Part shown: piece by piece, positions 1 through 8,229 of the stretch | How the letters are laid out: every line of letters begins with the position of its first letter | How positions within the stretch are numbered: position 1 is the first letter of the stretch | NCBI GenBank assembly: GCA_034506175.1 | Contig: JAPDQB010000047.1 | Span: forward strand, 1-51,376 | DNA: 51,376 bases | Reading direction: 5' to 3' | DNA from: a candidate division KSB1 bacterium | Lineage (GTDB): Bacteria; Zhuqueibacterota; Zhuqueibacteria; Zhuqueibacterales; Zhuqueibacteraceae | Program-made: the position numbers and the translations under genes | Notes under the pieces: generated by a model | Told to the model about the DNA's origin: nothing | The model's database searches: none | What the model saw: the letters and a program-made list of their open reading frames with translations, nothing else

Positions 1-309
1 TCATGAGCATGTTTTCTTTCCATGCTCTTAATATACAAAAATAGAAATATAAATTCAAGATGGACGTTTGTCCTCGGTGTACACATGTCCTCTGTTTTCA
101 AGAATTTAAGCTAACATTGTCAAGATATAAACCTCTTTAAAAATCAGGGGGTGTTTTCAATACGGAGTCGCGGAGTTCACTGAGTTTCGCGGAGCAGGCT
201 TTAAACATTCCTACATTGCGATATCCGTGCTCCGTATTGGCTTGGCGTTCTCCGTATTCCGTGTTAAAATTTTCTGACTTTTGCCGATTAATTTCGCTTT
301 GCGTCTTAT
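1..309. other. intergenic, no gene seen
   Basis: No open frame with a recognisable product is visible on either strand. The stretch holds short related words built on CTCCGTATT and GCGGAG between about 160 and 270, which look like degraded repeats and not a regulatory array. It lies downstream of the CoA-transferase gene. Confidence 0.5.
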
Positions 310-1074
310 TCAAATGTAAATATGCTGCGGATCCAGCTCTTCACGAATGATGCGCAGTTCCTCTGCGGTGGGTAATTCCGTGGTGTGCAGATCGCCGGCG
401 AAACGGATCTCCCAGCCGATGTTTTCCCGCACCGATTTTTTATCGACGCCGGGATGGAGATCGGTGAGCATCATTTCGCGCGTTTGTCGGTCAAAATGAA
501 AAACGCCGAGATCGGTGATCACCGCAATCGGGCCCTGGCCGCCAATGCCCATTTCTTCGCGGGCGCTGCCGCCGGTGAGAAAACCGGGGCTGGTTATAAA
601 ATCAACCCGTTCGGGGAAATTGCGTTTTTTGAGGGGAGTGATGATGAGAATCTTTTCGGCGAGGATGGCAATTTCACAAGCGCCGCCGCTGCCGGGGAGA
701 CGAACTTTGGGATGATGATAATCACTGCCGATCACCGTGGTATTGATGTTGCCGTAGCGGTCGATCTGTGCGCCGCCGAGAAAGCCGACGGTGATGCGGC
801 CGCCCTGCAGGTAATTCAAGAAAACTTCGGGCAGCGAGCAAACCGAAAGCGCGCCGGCAACCAGCGCCGGATCGCCGATGGAAACCGGCAAACGCTCCGG
901 CATCGCGCCAACCGCGCCGGATTCGTAAATCAGCACGAGATTCGGGGCATGCGTCAAACGCGCCAGATTGCATGCCAGGTTCGGCAAGCCGATGCCCACA
1001 AAGACGACATCGCCGTCTTTCAACTCTCGGGCGGCGCGGACGACCATCAACTCGCTGGCAGTATATTCAGTCAT
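310..1074 (-). CDS. CoA-transferase subunit B, glutaconate/3-oxoacid type
   Basis: This is a family I CoA-transferase beta subunit, which moves CoA between acyl-CoA and a free acid through a glutamyl-CoA intermediate. The motif ESGAVGA at residues 51-57 carries the expected catalytic glutamate (E51). The glycine-rich segments LGGAQIDRYGN and GSGGA, and the overall length of 254 residues, fit the glutaconate CoA-transferase B branch. I start at the ATG at 1074 (MTEYTASEL), since the 13 residues before it look untranslated. The usual alpha subunit should lie just upstream, but the 700 bp there contain only an IS remnant and hairpins. The gene is therefore an orphan here; the partner may be elsewhere or lost. 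The substrate cannot be told from sequence alone. Confidence 0.85.
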   Translation of the reverse strand: MTEYTASELMVVRAARELKDGDVVFVGIGLPNLACNLARLTHAPNLVLIYESGAVGAMPERLPVSIGDPALVAGALSVCSLPEVFLNYLQGGRITVGFLGGAQIDRYGNINTTVIGSDYHHPKVRLPGSGGACEIAILAEKILIITPLKKRNFPERVDFITSPGFLTGGSAREEMGIGGQGPIAVITDLGVFHFDRQTREMMLTDLHPGVDKKSVRENIGWEIRFAGDLHTTELPTAEELRIIREELDPQHIYI

Positions 1075-1163
1075 GCGTGACGTAATTATGATAATAATTT
1101 TTTCAAAAAGCAAGAAAATTTTTATTCTCGTTTGGGAAACGGAACATACATCGTACCCCCTGC

Positions 1164-1292
1164 TGCATGCGTGTCAAGCTGATCCAACTGAATTTTTGCC
1201 AGCATTGCCAGACGAAGCCGCTTCGCGCGCAAGTTCTTCGGTGAGACGCTCATTAAAAAGTGACTGACGTTTTGAGTGAACTGCGCGATCTC
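1164..1292 (-). pseudogene. IS4-like transposase C-terminal remnant
   Basis: The minus-strand frame reads LAMLAKIQLDQLDTHA near its end. The same pattern (LAMLAKIQL, a stop codon, then LDTYA) recurs at 32430-32561 on the plus strand, preceded by matching positions (IAQ, QN, FLM, KR). The nucleotide match is strongest over about 46 bases at the 3' end (TGCTGGCAAAAATTCAGTTG). I read both as tails of the same transposase family. No catalytic region remains in this copy. Confidence 0.5.
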
Positions 1293-1360
1293 CGTTTGGC
1301 ACCCAAACGCGTTCGGACCTTTGGAAGCATGGACTTTGCCCATGCCTCTCTAATATATAG

Positions 1361-1435
1361 AACCCCGATTTTGCATCGTAAGGCTAAAAACTGCCACCCC
1401 ATTGATTTCAAAAACTAAAGGGAAAAATCGGGGTT
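1361..1435. repeat. 75-bp element with 12-bp perfect inverted repeats
   Basis: AACCCCGATTTT at 1361-1372 is repeated in inverted orientation at 1424-1435, around a 51-base interior. It lies beside the transposase remnant at 1164-1292, so it may be an IS end or a miniature derivative. No clear target-site duplication is seen. Confidence 0.45.
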
Positions 1436-1567
1436 TGACTTTATAGATGGAAAATTAAGGTGGAAAAAAATGAAAAAAGGTCTATAGTGAACAAGCATCC
1501 TGCGTTGTTGGCTTGACACGAATGGTGTGAACAGTTCGATATGGTTGACGGGATAATCCCAAAATAA

Positions 1568-1605
1568 CACGGGCCACCTTAGGGGAGAAAAATCGGTGGC
1601 CCGTG
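1568..1605 (-). terminator. hairpin downstream of feoB, possible terminator
   Basis: CACGGGCCACC (1568-1578) and GGTGGCCCGTG (1595-1605) form a perfect 11-bp stem with a 16-base loop. Read on the minus strand the stem is followed by TTATTTT, a weak U-tract. It lies about 215 bases beyond the feoB stop, so it could end the dtxR-feoA-feoB transcript. Confidence 0.4.
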
Positions 1606-1753
1606 CCTTCGACGCGGAGGTAGCTATGGCTCAACTCAGGGCGGAGCCATGAGCATGGGAGTTTTGTGAATTCAATTTCAAATCCATTCATTATATGACA
1701 ACTTTCATGCCGTCTTGAGAAGAAAATGGCCATCGTATTATCAAACAGTTATC

Positions 1754-1802
1754 GCTTTTATAAAAGCAACGCGCGTTTTATTTTTCTCAAGCTTGAGAAA
1801 AA
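1754..1802. repeat. two back-to-back palindromes 3' of feoB
   Basis: A 14-base palindrome (1754-1767, arms GCTTTTA) is followed by a 22-base perfect palindrome centred at 1791/1792 (arms TTTTTCTCAAG). The second begins 19 bases from the feoB stop and may act as an RNA-stabilising or termination structure. On the minus strand it is not followed by a T-run. Confidence 0.35.
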
Positions 1803-1820
1803 ATTCCAAAATTTAAGAAA

Positions 1821-3773
1821 TCAAAAGAGCATGGCATGCAACCCGCGCACGAGCAATGAAACGCCTCCCGCCAAGCCCAACATCAAACCGATCACCCAAA
1901 TTGTTTTCTGCCTGCCGATTTCCTTCCACAAGACCGTGATCGTGGCCAAACAGGGAATGTAGAACACCACGAACAGCGTGAAGATCACAATCTGTATCGG
2001 TGTCATCACCGTCGCGATCTGCGTCGTGCCCAGCGCTTGCATGAGCATCAGCATCGAGAGTTCTTTTCGCATCACGCCGAAAATGAGGGTCGTGCCGACC
2101 GCAAAGGGCAAGCCTAACATGCCGGTGAGCGGACGCAGCGCGAGATTGATTGTGTCATCAAGCGCCCAGGCTTCGGCCAAACTCAGGGCGAGACTGCCGG
2201 CGATCAACAACGGCCAGGCGATGACGATAAATTCTTTCAACCGCCACCAGGTTTTCGCGCCGAGAAGTTTGAGCGAAGGCAGGCGATACGGCGGAATTTC
2301 CATCACCAAGCCCGGGGTGATTTCCGGCCAAATTCTTGAAAGCACTTTGCCGCAGAGAGCGATGACCACAATATTCAGCGCATAAATCGCCAGCGCCGCG
2401 TTGGGGCTGAGATAAAAGGCCACCAGCCCGAGTACGACCGTGGTGCGGGCCGAGCACGGCACGATCACCGCCAGCACTGCGGCGATAAAACGATCGCGCG
2501 GCGAACGCAAGATGCGTGTCGCCATCACCGCCGGCACGCTGCAGCCGTAACCGAGAATGGCCGGAAAAACCGAGGTGCCGTGCAAGCCGATGCGCTGCAT
2601 CAGGCCGCCCATCAAAAACGCCACGCGCGGCAGATAGCCGAAATCTTCCAAAAACGCCATGCCCAAAAGAAAGGGGACGAGATACGGCAGCACGATGCCG
2701 ATGCCGGCGCCCAAACCTTGCAAGATGCCGCTCGCCAGCGCCACGCCAAAATTATTTTCGCCGAATTGATTTCGCAAATAAGTCGTGACCGCCTCGAAAA
2801 ATCCCAGCAATGGCGGCTCCAACATGGCGCCGATTTTGAAAATAACATTGAAAAAAATATATAAAATGAAGACGAGCAGCGCATAGCCCCAGAGCGGATG
2901 CATCAAAACCTCGTCGAGCCGGTCGCGCCAGCCTGGTTCGGCTTTGCCGATTTCCGTATTGTTTTGAAAAAGAGTTTTAGCGCGCTCGCGCCGCCCGGCG
3001 CTGATCACCTGTTCCGCCGAGTTGCCGAGATTTTTCTCAATGGCCTCGCGCTGTTGTAAAATTTTCGGCAGTATACGCGGCAGCCGTTGTCGCGCCATTT
3101 CGCGAAAAGTCTGATCGTTTTCGAGAAGCTTGAGCAGGAACAGCCGCGCCGGAAATTTCATTTCGGCAATCGGCTTGTCAAAACCATGAAATTCGCCGTC
3201 CAGCCAGGAAGCGATATTTTCCAGCGCTTGTTGAATCGGCGGCAAAAGCGGCGGGGGCGGCATGATTCGCGGCGGTTGCGCAAACCGGCGAGTTTGTCGC
3301 GCCAGCTCGTGCAGGCCTTGCCCTTTCGAAGCTGTTGTCGCTACCACGGGCACGCCAAGCTCGGTCGAGAGTTTAGATATGTCGATATGCAAACCGCGCT
3401 GCCGGGCCTCGTCCATCATATTCAGACAAACCACCAGCGGCCGGCCCAGCTCGAGCAATTGCAGCGTCAATTCCAACGCCTGCGACAGGCGCGAGGCGTC
3501 GACGACGTTGACGAAAACTTCACCGCTGGAAGATGATGTCGCGTTGTCCAGCAGATAATGCAGCGCCGCCGCGGCGGCTGCATCAGTCGCGGTGAGAGAA
3601 TAAACGCCCGGCAAATCAACCAACTCAACCGACCAGCCGTCCAGTCGCGCTTTGGCGGCTGTAAAATTAACCGTGGTTCCCGGAAAATTTGCCGTGATGG
3701 ATTTATAGCCGCCGAGCCAATTGAAAATCGTGCTCTTGCCGGAATTGGGCTGCCCAACCAAAATCACTCGCAT
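1821..3773 (-). CDS. feoB: ferrous iron transport protein B
   Basis: FeoB is the inner-membrane Fe(II) transporter with an N-terminal G domain. The G1 loop GQPNSGKST is at residues 7-15, G3 DLPG at 53-56 and G4 NMMD at 118-121. The C-terminal half has the membrane helices and the diagnostic GYGCSVPAVMATR motif of the gate region. At 650 residues it is slightly short for the family but has all core parts. The gene follows feoA by 3 bases and so is the last gene of a dtxR-feoA-feoB operon. Its start at 3773 gives the MRVILVGQPN beginning expected of FeoB. Confidence 0.97.
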   Translation of the reverse strand: MRVILVGQPNSGKSTIFNWLGGYKSITANFPGTTVNFTAAKARLDGWSVELVDLPGVYSLTATDAAAAAALHYLLDNATSSSSGEVFVNVVDASRLSQALELTLQLLELGRPLVVCLNMMDEARQRGLHIDISKLSTELGVPVVATTASKGQGLHELARQTRRFAQPPRIMPPPPLLPPIQQALENIASWLDGEFHGFDKPIAEMKFPARLFLLKLLENDQTFREMARQRLPRILPKILQQREAIEKNLGNSAEQVISAGRRERAKTLFQNNTEIGKAEPGWRDRLDEVLMHPLWGYALLVFILYIFFNVIFKIGAMLEPPLLGFFEAVTTYLRNQFGENNFGVALASGILQGLGAGIGIVLPYLVPFLLGMAFLEDFGYLPRVAFLMGGLMQRIGLHGTSVFPAILGYGCSVPAVMATRILRSPRDRFIAAVLAVIVPCSARTTVVLGLVAFYLSPNAALAIYALNIVVIALCGKVLSRIWPEITPGLVMEIPPYRLPSLKLLGAKTWWRLKEFIVIAWPLLIAGSLALSLAEAWALDDTINLALRPLTGMLGLPFAVGTTLIFGVMRKELSMLMLMQALGTTQIATVMTPIQIVIFTLFVVFYIPCLATITVLWKEIGRQKTIWVIGLMLGLAGGVSLLVRGLHAMLF

Positions 3774-3776
3774 AAA

Positions 3777-4034
3777 TTATCCGCGTTTATTGATGGTTTC
3801 GACAAGAATTTTTCCGGCCAGATTTCGGCTCAGTGCAATGTTCTGGCCGTTGCAGCGAACGTGAAGCGGTCCGCCGAACGGCGCTTGCCGCACCAACTCG
3901 ACATGATCGCCGGGATGCAGGCCGATTTCCCGCAGAAGCGGCCAAAGGTCATGGCCTTCCACAATTTGTTTGATTTCAGCGATCACTGATTTTTTCAGAT
4001 CAGTGAGCGGGTTTAGCTTGGCTTCAATCTTCAT
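3777..4034 (-). CDS. feoA: FeoA-domain protein
   Basis: This 85-residue protein has the small SH3-like FeoA fold pattern, ending in a segment that reads IALSRNLAGKILVE. FeoA is a cytosolic partner that supports FeoB-mediated Fe(II) uptake. I take the ATG at 4034 (MKIEAKLNPL), because the 53 residues upstream in the same frame only read through the end of the regulator gene. The start lies 11 bases inside the upstream regulator gene, and the stop is 3 bases from feoB, so the three genes are very likely translationally coupled. Confidence 0.93.
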   Translation of the reverse strand: MKIEAKLNPLTDLKKSVIAEIKQIVEGHDLWPLLREIGLHPGDHVELVRQAPFGGPLHVRCNGQNIALSRNLAGKILVETINKRG

Positions 4035-4524
4035 GTTGGGACATTTCTTTCGTTGACTTGAATGCCGCCAGAAAAGCCGCGGCGCGTTCGTCTTTCGAAA
4101 ATAAAAAATCGAGAAATCGCAAAAGCCGGTTGCCGGTTTCCGGGCTGAAAAGATGCTCGACCTTGCAGGCATCGATTTCGGCTTGCTCGGCATTCAACGC
4201 CAGAACGTCGCGAAGGAATTTGAGCAAAACCTGCCGATTGGCGACGACGGCTTCAACCAGTTCGCTGCCGGTGCCGGTCAAGCGCAGAAACTTGTTCTCG
4301 TCTTCGATGACATAGCCCTTGCTCTTTAAAGTTTTGAGCGTGACGGAAACGCTGCCGCGGGTGATGCCGAGATGCTTGGCCACATCTGTCACGCGCGCGT
4401 AACCGTTGCGATCCAGCAACTCGTGAATTGCCATCAGATGATGCGCCGAGCTGTGCGAAAGGGCGTTCTCTTCAAAGTTTCTCCAAACGTGCGCCGCGCT
4501 GGTGAATGCCTTCATGTTCTGCAT
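4024..4524 (-). CDS. DtxR/MntR-family metal-dependent regulator
   Basis: This is a 166-residue iron- or manganese-sensing repressor. The N-terminal winged helix-turn-helix covers roughly residues 25-85 (DVAKHLGITRGSVSVTLKTL is the recognition part). The dimer and metal-binding part carries the family pattern D-A-C-x-V-E-H, followed by SPETGNRLLRFLDFL. There is no C-terminal SH3 domain, so it is of the short MntR-like type, and the adjacent feoA may supply a similar fold. It is first in the operon with feoA and feoB, so it most likely represses iron uptake. Start 4524 (ATG) is chosen; an ATG at 4515 is possible, and neither has a strong ribosome-binding site. Confidence 0.9.
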   Translation of the reverse strand: MQNMKAFTSAAHVWRNFEENALSHSSAHHLMAIHELLDRNGYARVTDVAKHLGITRGSVSVTLKTLKSKGYVIEDENKFLRLTGTGSELVEAVVANRQVLLKFLRDVLALNAEQAEIDACKVEHLFSPETGNRLLRFLDFLFSKDERAAAFLAAFKSTKEMSQHED

Positions 4525-4534
4525 ACCAACAAAT

Positions 4535-4560
4535 TGTTTGGCTATTCAAACAGATGTTTG
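4535..4560 (-). promoter_or_regulatory. candidate operator of the dtxR-feoAB operon
   Basis: TGTTTG (4535-4540) and CAAACA (4547-4552) form an inverted repeat with a 6-base spacer, and a third TGTTTG half-site follows at 4555-4560. The site lies 10 bases upstream of the regulator start codon, where an autoregulatory DtxR-family site would be expected. The remaining 260 bases up to the next gene hold no recognisable gene. Binding is inferred, not shown. Confidence 0.4.
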
Positions 4561-4824
4561 CAGTGCATTCAAGCAAGCGTTGGGCCAGGCGGGTGAGTTG
4601 GTCGCAACCCCATTGTAAACTGAAAGTTGTTTCTATTGAAAAGTTGGGGAGGAAGGCTGTAAATTTCCTGCTTTTGCGAAAGGATTCTGAAATTTGAAAA
4701 AGAAAATTTAGCTGACACACGGAACAAAAACCCACGCCCAAGGGCTTTTGATCCGTCTGCGTTTTTTTGAGCCGTGCGGGCTACCCGTTGGATTCCAGGA
4801 GTTTTCTGTTTCCAACATTTTGCT

Positions 4825-6612
4825 TCAATCTTCGCCTTTATACATTTCCTCGATCAGATGGCGATATTTATCCGTCACGGTTTTGCGCTTTAATTTCAAC
4901 GTCGGGGTCAATTCGCCGCCGGCAATCGAGAAATCAACGGGAACAATGGCGACTTTTTTCACGGATTCAAACGACGCCAGCTCCTCGTTTTTGCGCTTCA
5001 CCTCGTCGTCAATCAGTTTCTTGATTTCCGGATGATCGGCCAAATCCTCGAAGCGGCTAAAAGCGATGCCGCGCTCCTTCGCCCAGGGTTCAACGTGCTC
5101 GCGATTGAGCGTCACCAGTGCGGTGACGAATTTTCGGCGGTCGCCATAGGCCATCGCCTGGCTGATAAAACGCGAAGTCCGCAAAATGCGCTCGATGCGC
5201 TGCGGCGCGATATTCTTGCCGCCGGAGGTGATGATCAATTCTTTTTTGCGGTCGGTGATTTTCAAGAAGCCGTCGGCATCGATCTCACCGATGTCGCCGG
5301 TATGGAGCCAGCCGTCACGGTCAATCGTTTCAGCCGTGGCCTCGGGATTTTTGAAATAGCCTTTCATGTTGCCTTTGCTGCGATAGAGCACTTCGCCGTC
5401 CGGCGCGAGTTTCATTTCGATGCCGGGGCCAACCGGGCCGACCGTGCCGAATTTGTTATTGTCGTAGCGATTGACGTTGGTGAAGGAGGAATTTTCCGTC
5501 ATGCCGATGCCTTCGAGAATGAGAACCCCGCAGGCGTGAAAAAATTCGGCGATGCGTTTGTTCAGCGGCGCCGCGCCGGAGACTGCCCACACCAGCCGGC
5601 CGCCGAAGGCCTCCTGGATTTTGTGCAGGACGAGCTTGTTGGCCAAATTGTGCTTGAATTTCAATCCGCCAGGAATCGGCTGCTTATTCTGCTGCAGCCG
5701 GCTGACTTGATAGCCCACGCCGAGCGCCCAGTTGAACAGTTTCTCCTTGATCCCTCCCGCGTCTTGCACGCTGGAGGTGATTTTGGTGTAAATTTTCTCA
5801 TAGATGCGCGGCACGCTGCAAATGAAATGTGGCCGAATTTCCTTGAGATTATCTGCGACTTTTTCGATGCTCTCCGCAAACGCCACAGTGATGCCTTTGT
5901 TGAGGCAGAAATAGATGATTAAACGGGCAAACACGTGGGCGAGCGGAAGAAAGAGCAGCGTTTCAAAATACGCTTCGAGGTGGAGGCATTGCGCCGCCGA
6001 TTCCGAAACGAACAGCAAATTCTCGTGGGTCAACATCGCGCCTTTCGGCACACCGGTGGTGCCGGAAGTATAAACAATCGAAGCGAAATCATCCGGTCGC
6101 AGAGCCTGGCCGCGCGCTTCATAGTCGGCGTCCGTCACATTTTCGCCTCGGCGCAGAAAATCCGCAAAACCGAGCAGGCTGTCGTCCGCCGTGCTGTCCC
6201 CATCAAAAATGATGATCTGCCGCAGTTTCGGCGTGTCTTTTCGCGTTTGCAAAACTTTGTTGAGTTGATCCTGATTTTCGACGAAGATGATTTCGGCGTC
6301 ACAGTGATCGATGATGTACGCACAATCGGACGGGAGATTGGTGGGATAAATGCCGACCGTGACGCCGCCGCAATTGACGATGCCGAAATCGCATTGCACC
6401 CATTCGAGGCGAGTCTGGCTGAGAATATTGACCCGGTCGCCCTTTTTGACGCCGAGCGCCATCAGGCTTTTGGAAATTTTCCTGCACGTCTCGGCCTGCT
6501 CGCGCCAGGTCACGTCTTTCCACGCGCCGGCGGATTTGTGGCGATAGGCGACTTTGTCCGGGTTTTTTTTGATGATTTCATTAAACAGGTCGTAGATGGA
6601 TTGGTGCGGCAT
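4825..6612 (-). CDS. long-chain fatty acid-CoA ligase (AMP-forming)
   Basis: The protein activates fatty acids to acyl-CoA through an acyl-adenylate. It has the P-loop-like AMP-binding motif YTSGTTGVPKG, the adenine-binding EGIGMTE motif, and the FACS signature around GWLHTGDIGEID...DRKKELIITSGGKNI. Its length (595 residues) and the C-terminal layout fit the long-chain acyl-CoA synthetase group found in many anaerobes and FCB bacteria. I start at the ATG at 6612 (MPHQSIYDLF), because GGAGGA lies directly upstream; the longer frame to 6651 has no such site. It stands alone, with DUF2442 upstream on the same strand. Confidence 0.93.
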   Translation of the reverse strand: MPHQSIYDLFNEIIKKNPDKVAYRHKSAGAWKDVTWREQAETCRKISKSLMALGVKKGDRVNILSQTRLEWVQCDFGIVNCGGVTVGIYPTNLPSDCAYIIDHCDAEIIFVENQDQLNKVLQTRKDTPKLRQIIIFDGDSTADDSLLGFADFLRRGENVTDADYEARGQALRPDDFASIVYTSGTTGVPKGAMLTHENLLFVSESAAQCLHLEAYFETLLFLPLAHVFARLIIYFCLNKGITVAFAESIEKVADNLKEIRPHFICSVPRIYEKIYTKITSSVQDAGGIKEKLFNWALGVGYQVSRLQQNKQPIPGGLKFKHNLANKLVLHKIQEAFGGRLVWAVSGAAPLNKRIAEFFHACGVLILEGIGMTENSSFTNVNRYDNNKFGTVGPVGPGIEMKLAPDGEVLYRSKGNMKGYFKNPEATAETIDRDGWLHTGDIGEIDADGFLKITDRKKELIITSGGKNIAPQRIERILRTSRFISQAMAYGDRRKFVTALVTLNREHVEPWAKERGIAFSRFEDLADHPEIKKLIDDEVKRKNEELASFESVKKVAIVPVDFSIAGGELTPTLKLKRKTVTDKYRHLIEEMYKGED

Positions 6613-6737
6613 TTTCCTCCTCCGAAAGCGTACATACAAGACGGTAGCCAACAGAAAGATATGCCCTCGTAAAATGAAGGCCAGCGGATTAAGCTTCCGT
6701 TGGCCTTCATTTGTTCACTGGTGAACTTAAGTACTTT

Positions 6738-7055
6738 TCACGCAAGCGCATCGACAAATGCCTCATCAAATTTTTCCAATTGCTCATCAGGCTCGGATTT
6801 CCAAGGGGATTTTCCGGTTACTTCTGCGTAGAGCACATCCGGACAGATGTCCGCATCATTCGGCCAGCGGATAGTTCCTTCCCACGTTTCAACTTGCGCA
6901 AAATACTCCCGATTTTTTAATGGCTCAAAGACTCCCCCGGGTTTTGTTTTTGCCAATCTTTTGCTCCAGTCTGAGATGCCTCTTTCTCCGTCTGAGAAAG
7001 TTATTTCAAGCTTGTATTCACCAAGATACCGAACTGCAATAACTCTGGGGATCAT
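6738..7055 (-). CDS. DUF2442 domain protein
   Basis: This is a 105-residue protein with the DUF2442 pattern: VIAVRYLGEYKLEITF near the start, then a segment reading ETWEGTIRWPNDADICPDVL. Members are usually encoded next to DUF4160 proteins, and here the decayed DUF4160 gene ends 4 bases upstream (stop at 7060-7062, start ATG at 7053-7055). The pair is often suggested to be toxin-antitoxin-like; I treat that as unproven. The DUF2442 frame is intact while its partner is broken, which would fit loss of the toxic or dependent member first. Confidence 0.85.
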   Translation of the reverse strand: MIPRVIAVRYLGEYKLEITFSDGERGISDWSKRLAKTKPGGVFEPLKNREYFAQVETWEGTIRWPNDADICPDVLYAEVTGKSPWKSEPDEQLEKFDEAFVDALA

Positions 7056-7059
7056 GGCA

Positions 7060-7331
7060 TCACTCCAATGGTTCGATCTTAATAAGAGGTTGCTCAACTT
7101 CTCGCAATCTCCAGTTTTCCATCAATTCTTCTTGATGCTAAGCCGCCCATTCTAAAACTAGCGAAAGCGCCCGCTTGGGAAGCTCTCCTCCTTTGATGCG
7201 AATCTGATGCGAATCGGATGGATGGAGATTACCGCTTCATGCCCACCGTAAGTGGCGTGAAAGTGGGGTGGTGGATGATCATCATAATACATTTTAACCA
7301 CTATGCCAAAAAAGCGGCTAATTTCAGGCAT
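7060..7331 (-). pseudogene. DUF4160 gene broken by an 11-bp tandem duplication and a nonsense codon
   Basis: From ATG 7331 the frame reads MPEISRFFGIVVKMYYDD then PPPHFHATYGGHEAVI, which is the DUF4160 start. At 7194-7215 the 11-base word TGATGCGAATC (plus strand) is present twice in tandem and shifts the frame. Removing one copy restores KGGELPKRALSLVLEWAA, then an in-frame TAG (7138-7140), then HQEELMENWRLREVEQPL and a normal stop at 7060. The full span is 272 bases, which minus 11 is exactly 87 codons. The gene thus carries two inactivating changes. It sits directly upstream of the intact DUF2442 partner. Confidence 0.88.
7194..7215. repeat. 11-bp perfect tandem duplication inside the DUF4160 pseudogene
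   Basis: TGATGCGAATC occurs at 7194-7204 and again at 7205-7215 with no spacer. It explains the frameshift of the surrounding pseudogene. Confidence 0.95.
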
Positions 7332-7384
7332 AATTCACCTGCACAGGTTTTTAAAATCTTAGTAAAACTATACACATAATTACG

Positions 7385-8209
7385 TTAACAGTCAAGCAAA
7401 ACTTTCTCAAATTTTTCCCGATTCAAAACAAAACGCGATTCTGCTAAGGTACGATAGACGTTCTGCTCATATTCCGGCGAGCCAAAATATTTTTTCATTT
7501 TTTCATCCAGCGGCAAAACCAGGGCCTCGGCCTGCCAATCATAAGTTTTTCCGGTATTGGCGTCATTCACACAGCCCAGATAAACCGCCCACGACAATTC
7601 CGCCACCGACAGTTGATTCAAATCTCGCCGCAGCGCCAGCACGAGGCCTTTCAGCCGCGGGTCGCAAAAATAAAAATGCTCAAAATAGAAATACGCATTG
7701 TGAAAAAATTCCGGAAAATTTAAAATGCCGGCCAGTTGCTGGGTTTTCGCCAAATAAATGAGAAGCTGCATGACATGCTTGGCCAGACCCAGCCCAGGAT
7801 GACGCTGGCCCGGCAGGCGCGGGCGCTCGGCGCTAAAACCGGCATGGGGATTTTGCAGCATCAACCACTCGATTTTTAGCACGTTCAAAGACGCCGCATT
7901 GGCGAAACATGAATGTGAAAACGAAACTTCACGCAGGCGAAATTCAGCCAGCAGATTTTCTGCTGCCGGCTTTGCCGAAAAAATCTTGAGGGCTTGTAGG
8001 AATCGGTCAATCGCCTCGACTTCGATAAAAATTTCGGAAAACCCTTTGGCTTCGAGCGCGGGTAGAATGGCGAATTTTTCCAGCAAGCGCCGCACGTCGT
8101 CCTCGGTGTAGCGTCCGAGCCAAAGCGTGGAGCTTTTTTTGCCGGCAAGCTGATCGAGGTCGGCGTTGGCGAAACGTGTGGCGCCTTTGTTCCTTGCCGC
8201 AGCGGACAT
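7385..8209 (-). CDS. conserved hypothetical protein
   Basis: I do not recognise this 274-residue protein. It is mostly alpha-helical in composition, with aromatic-rich stretches such as FPEFFHNAYFYFEHFYF, and has no signal peptide or membrane segment. I place the start at the ATG at 8209 (MSAAARNKG), 20 bases after the methyltransferase stop; the longer frame to 8278 would overlap that gene and encode an unlikely leader. It is probably co-transcribed with the methyltransferase just upstream, so a role linked to that enzyme is possible but unsupported. Confidence 0.6.
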   Translation of the reverse strand: MSAAARNKGATRFANADLDQLAGKKSSTLWLGRYTEDDVRRLLEKFAILPALEAKGFSEIFIEVEAIDRFLQALKIFSAKPAAENLLAEFRLREVSFSHSCFANAASLNVLKIEWLMLQNPHAGFSAERPRLPGQRHPGLGLAKHVMQLLIYLAKTQQLAGILNFPEFFHNAYFYFEHFYFCDPRLKGLVLALRRDLNQLSVAELSWAVYLGCVNDANTGKTYDWQAEALVLPLDEKMKKYFGSPEYEQNVYRTLAESRFVLNREKFEKVLLDC

Positions 8210-8229
8210 TTTTTCGTCACGGTTTATTC

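Noticed and set aside
1482..1733. 83-residue minus-strand frame
   Set aside because: It spans the perfect hairpin at 1568-1605 and has no recognisable motif or ribosome-binding site.
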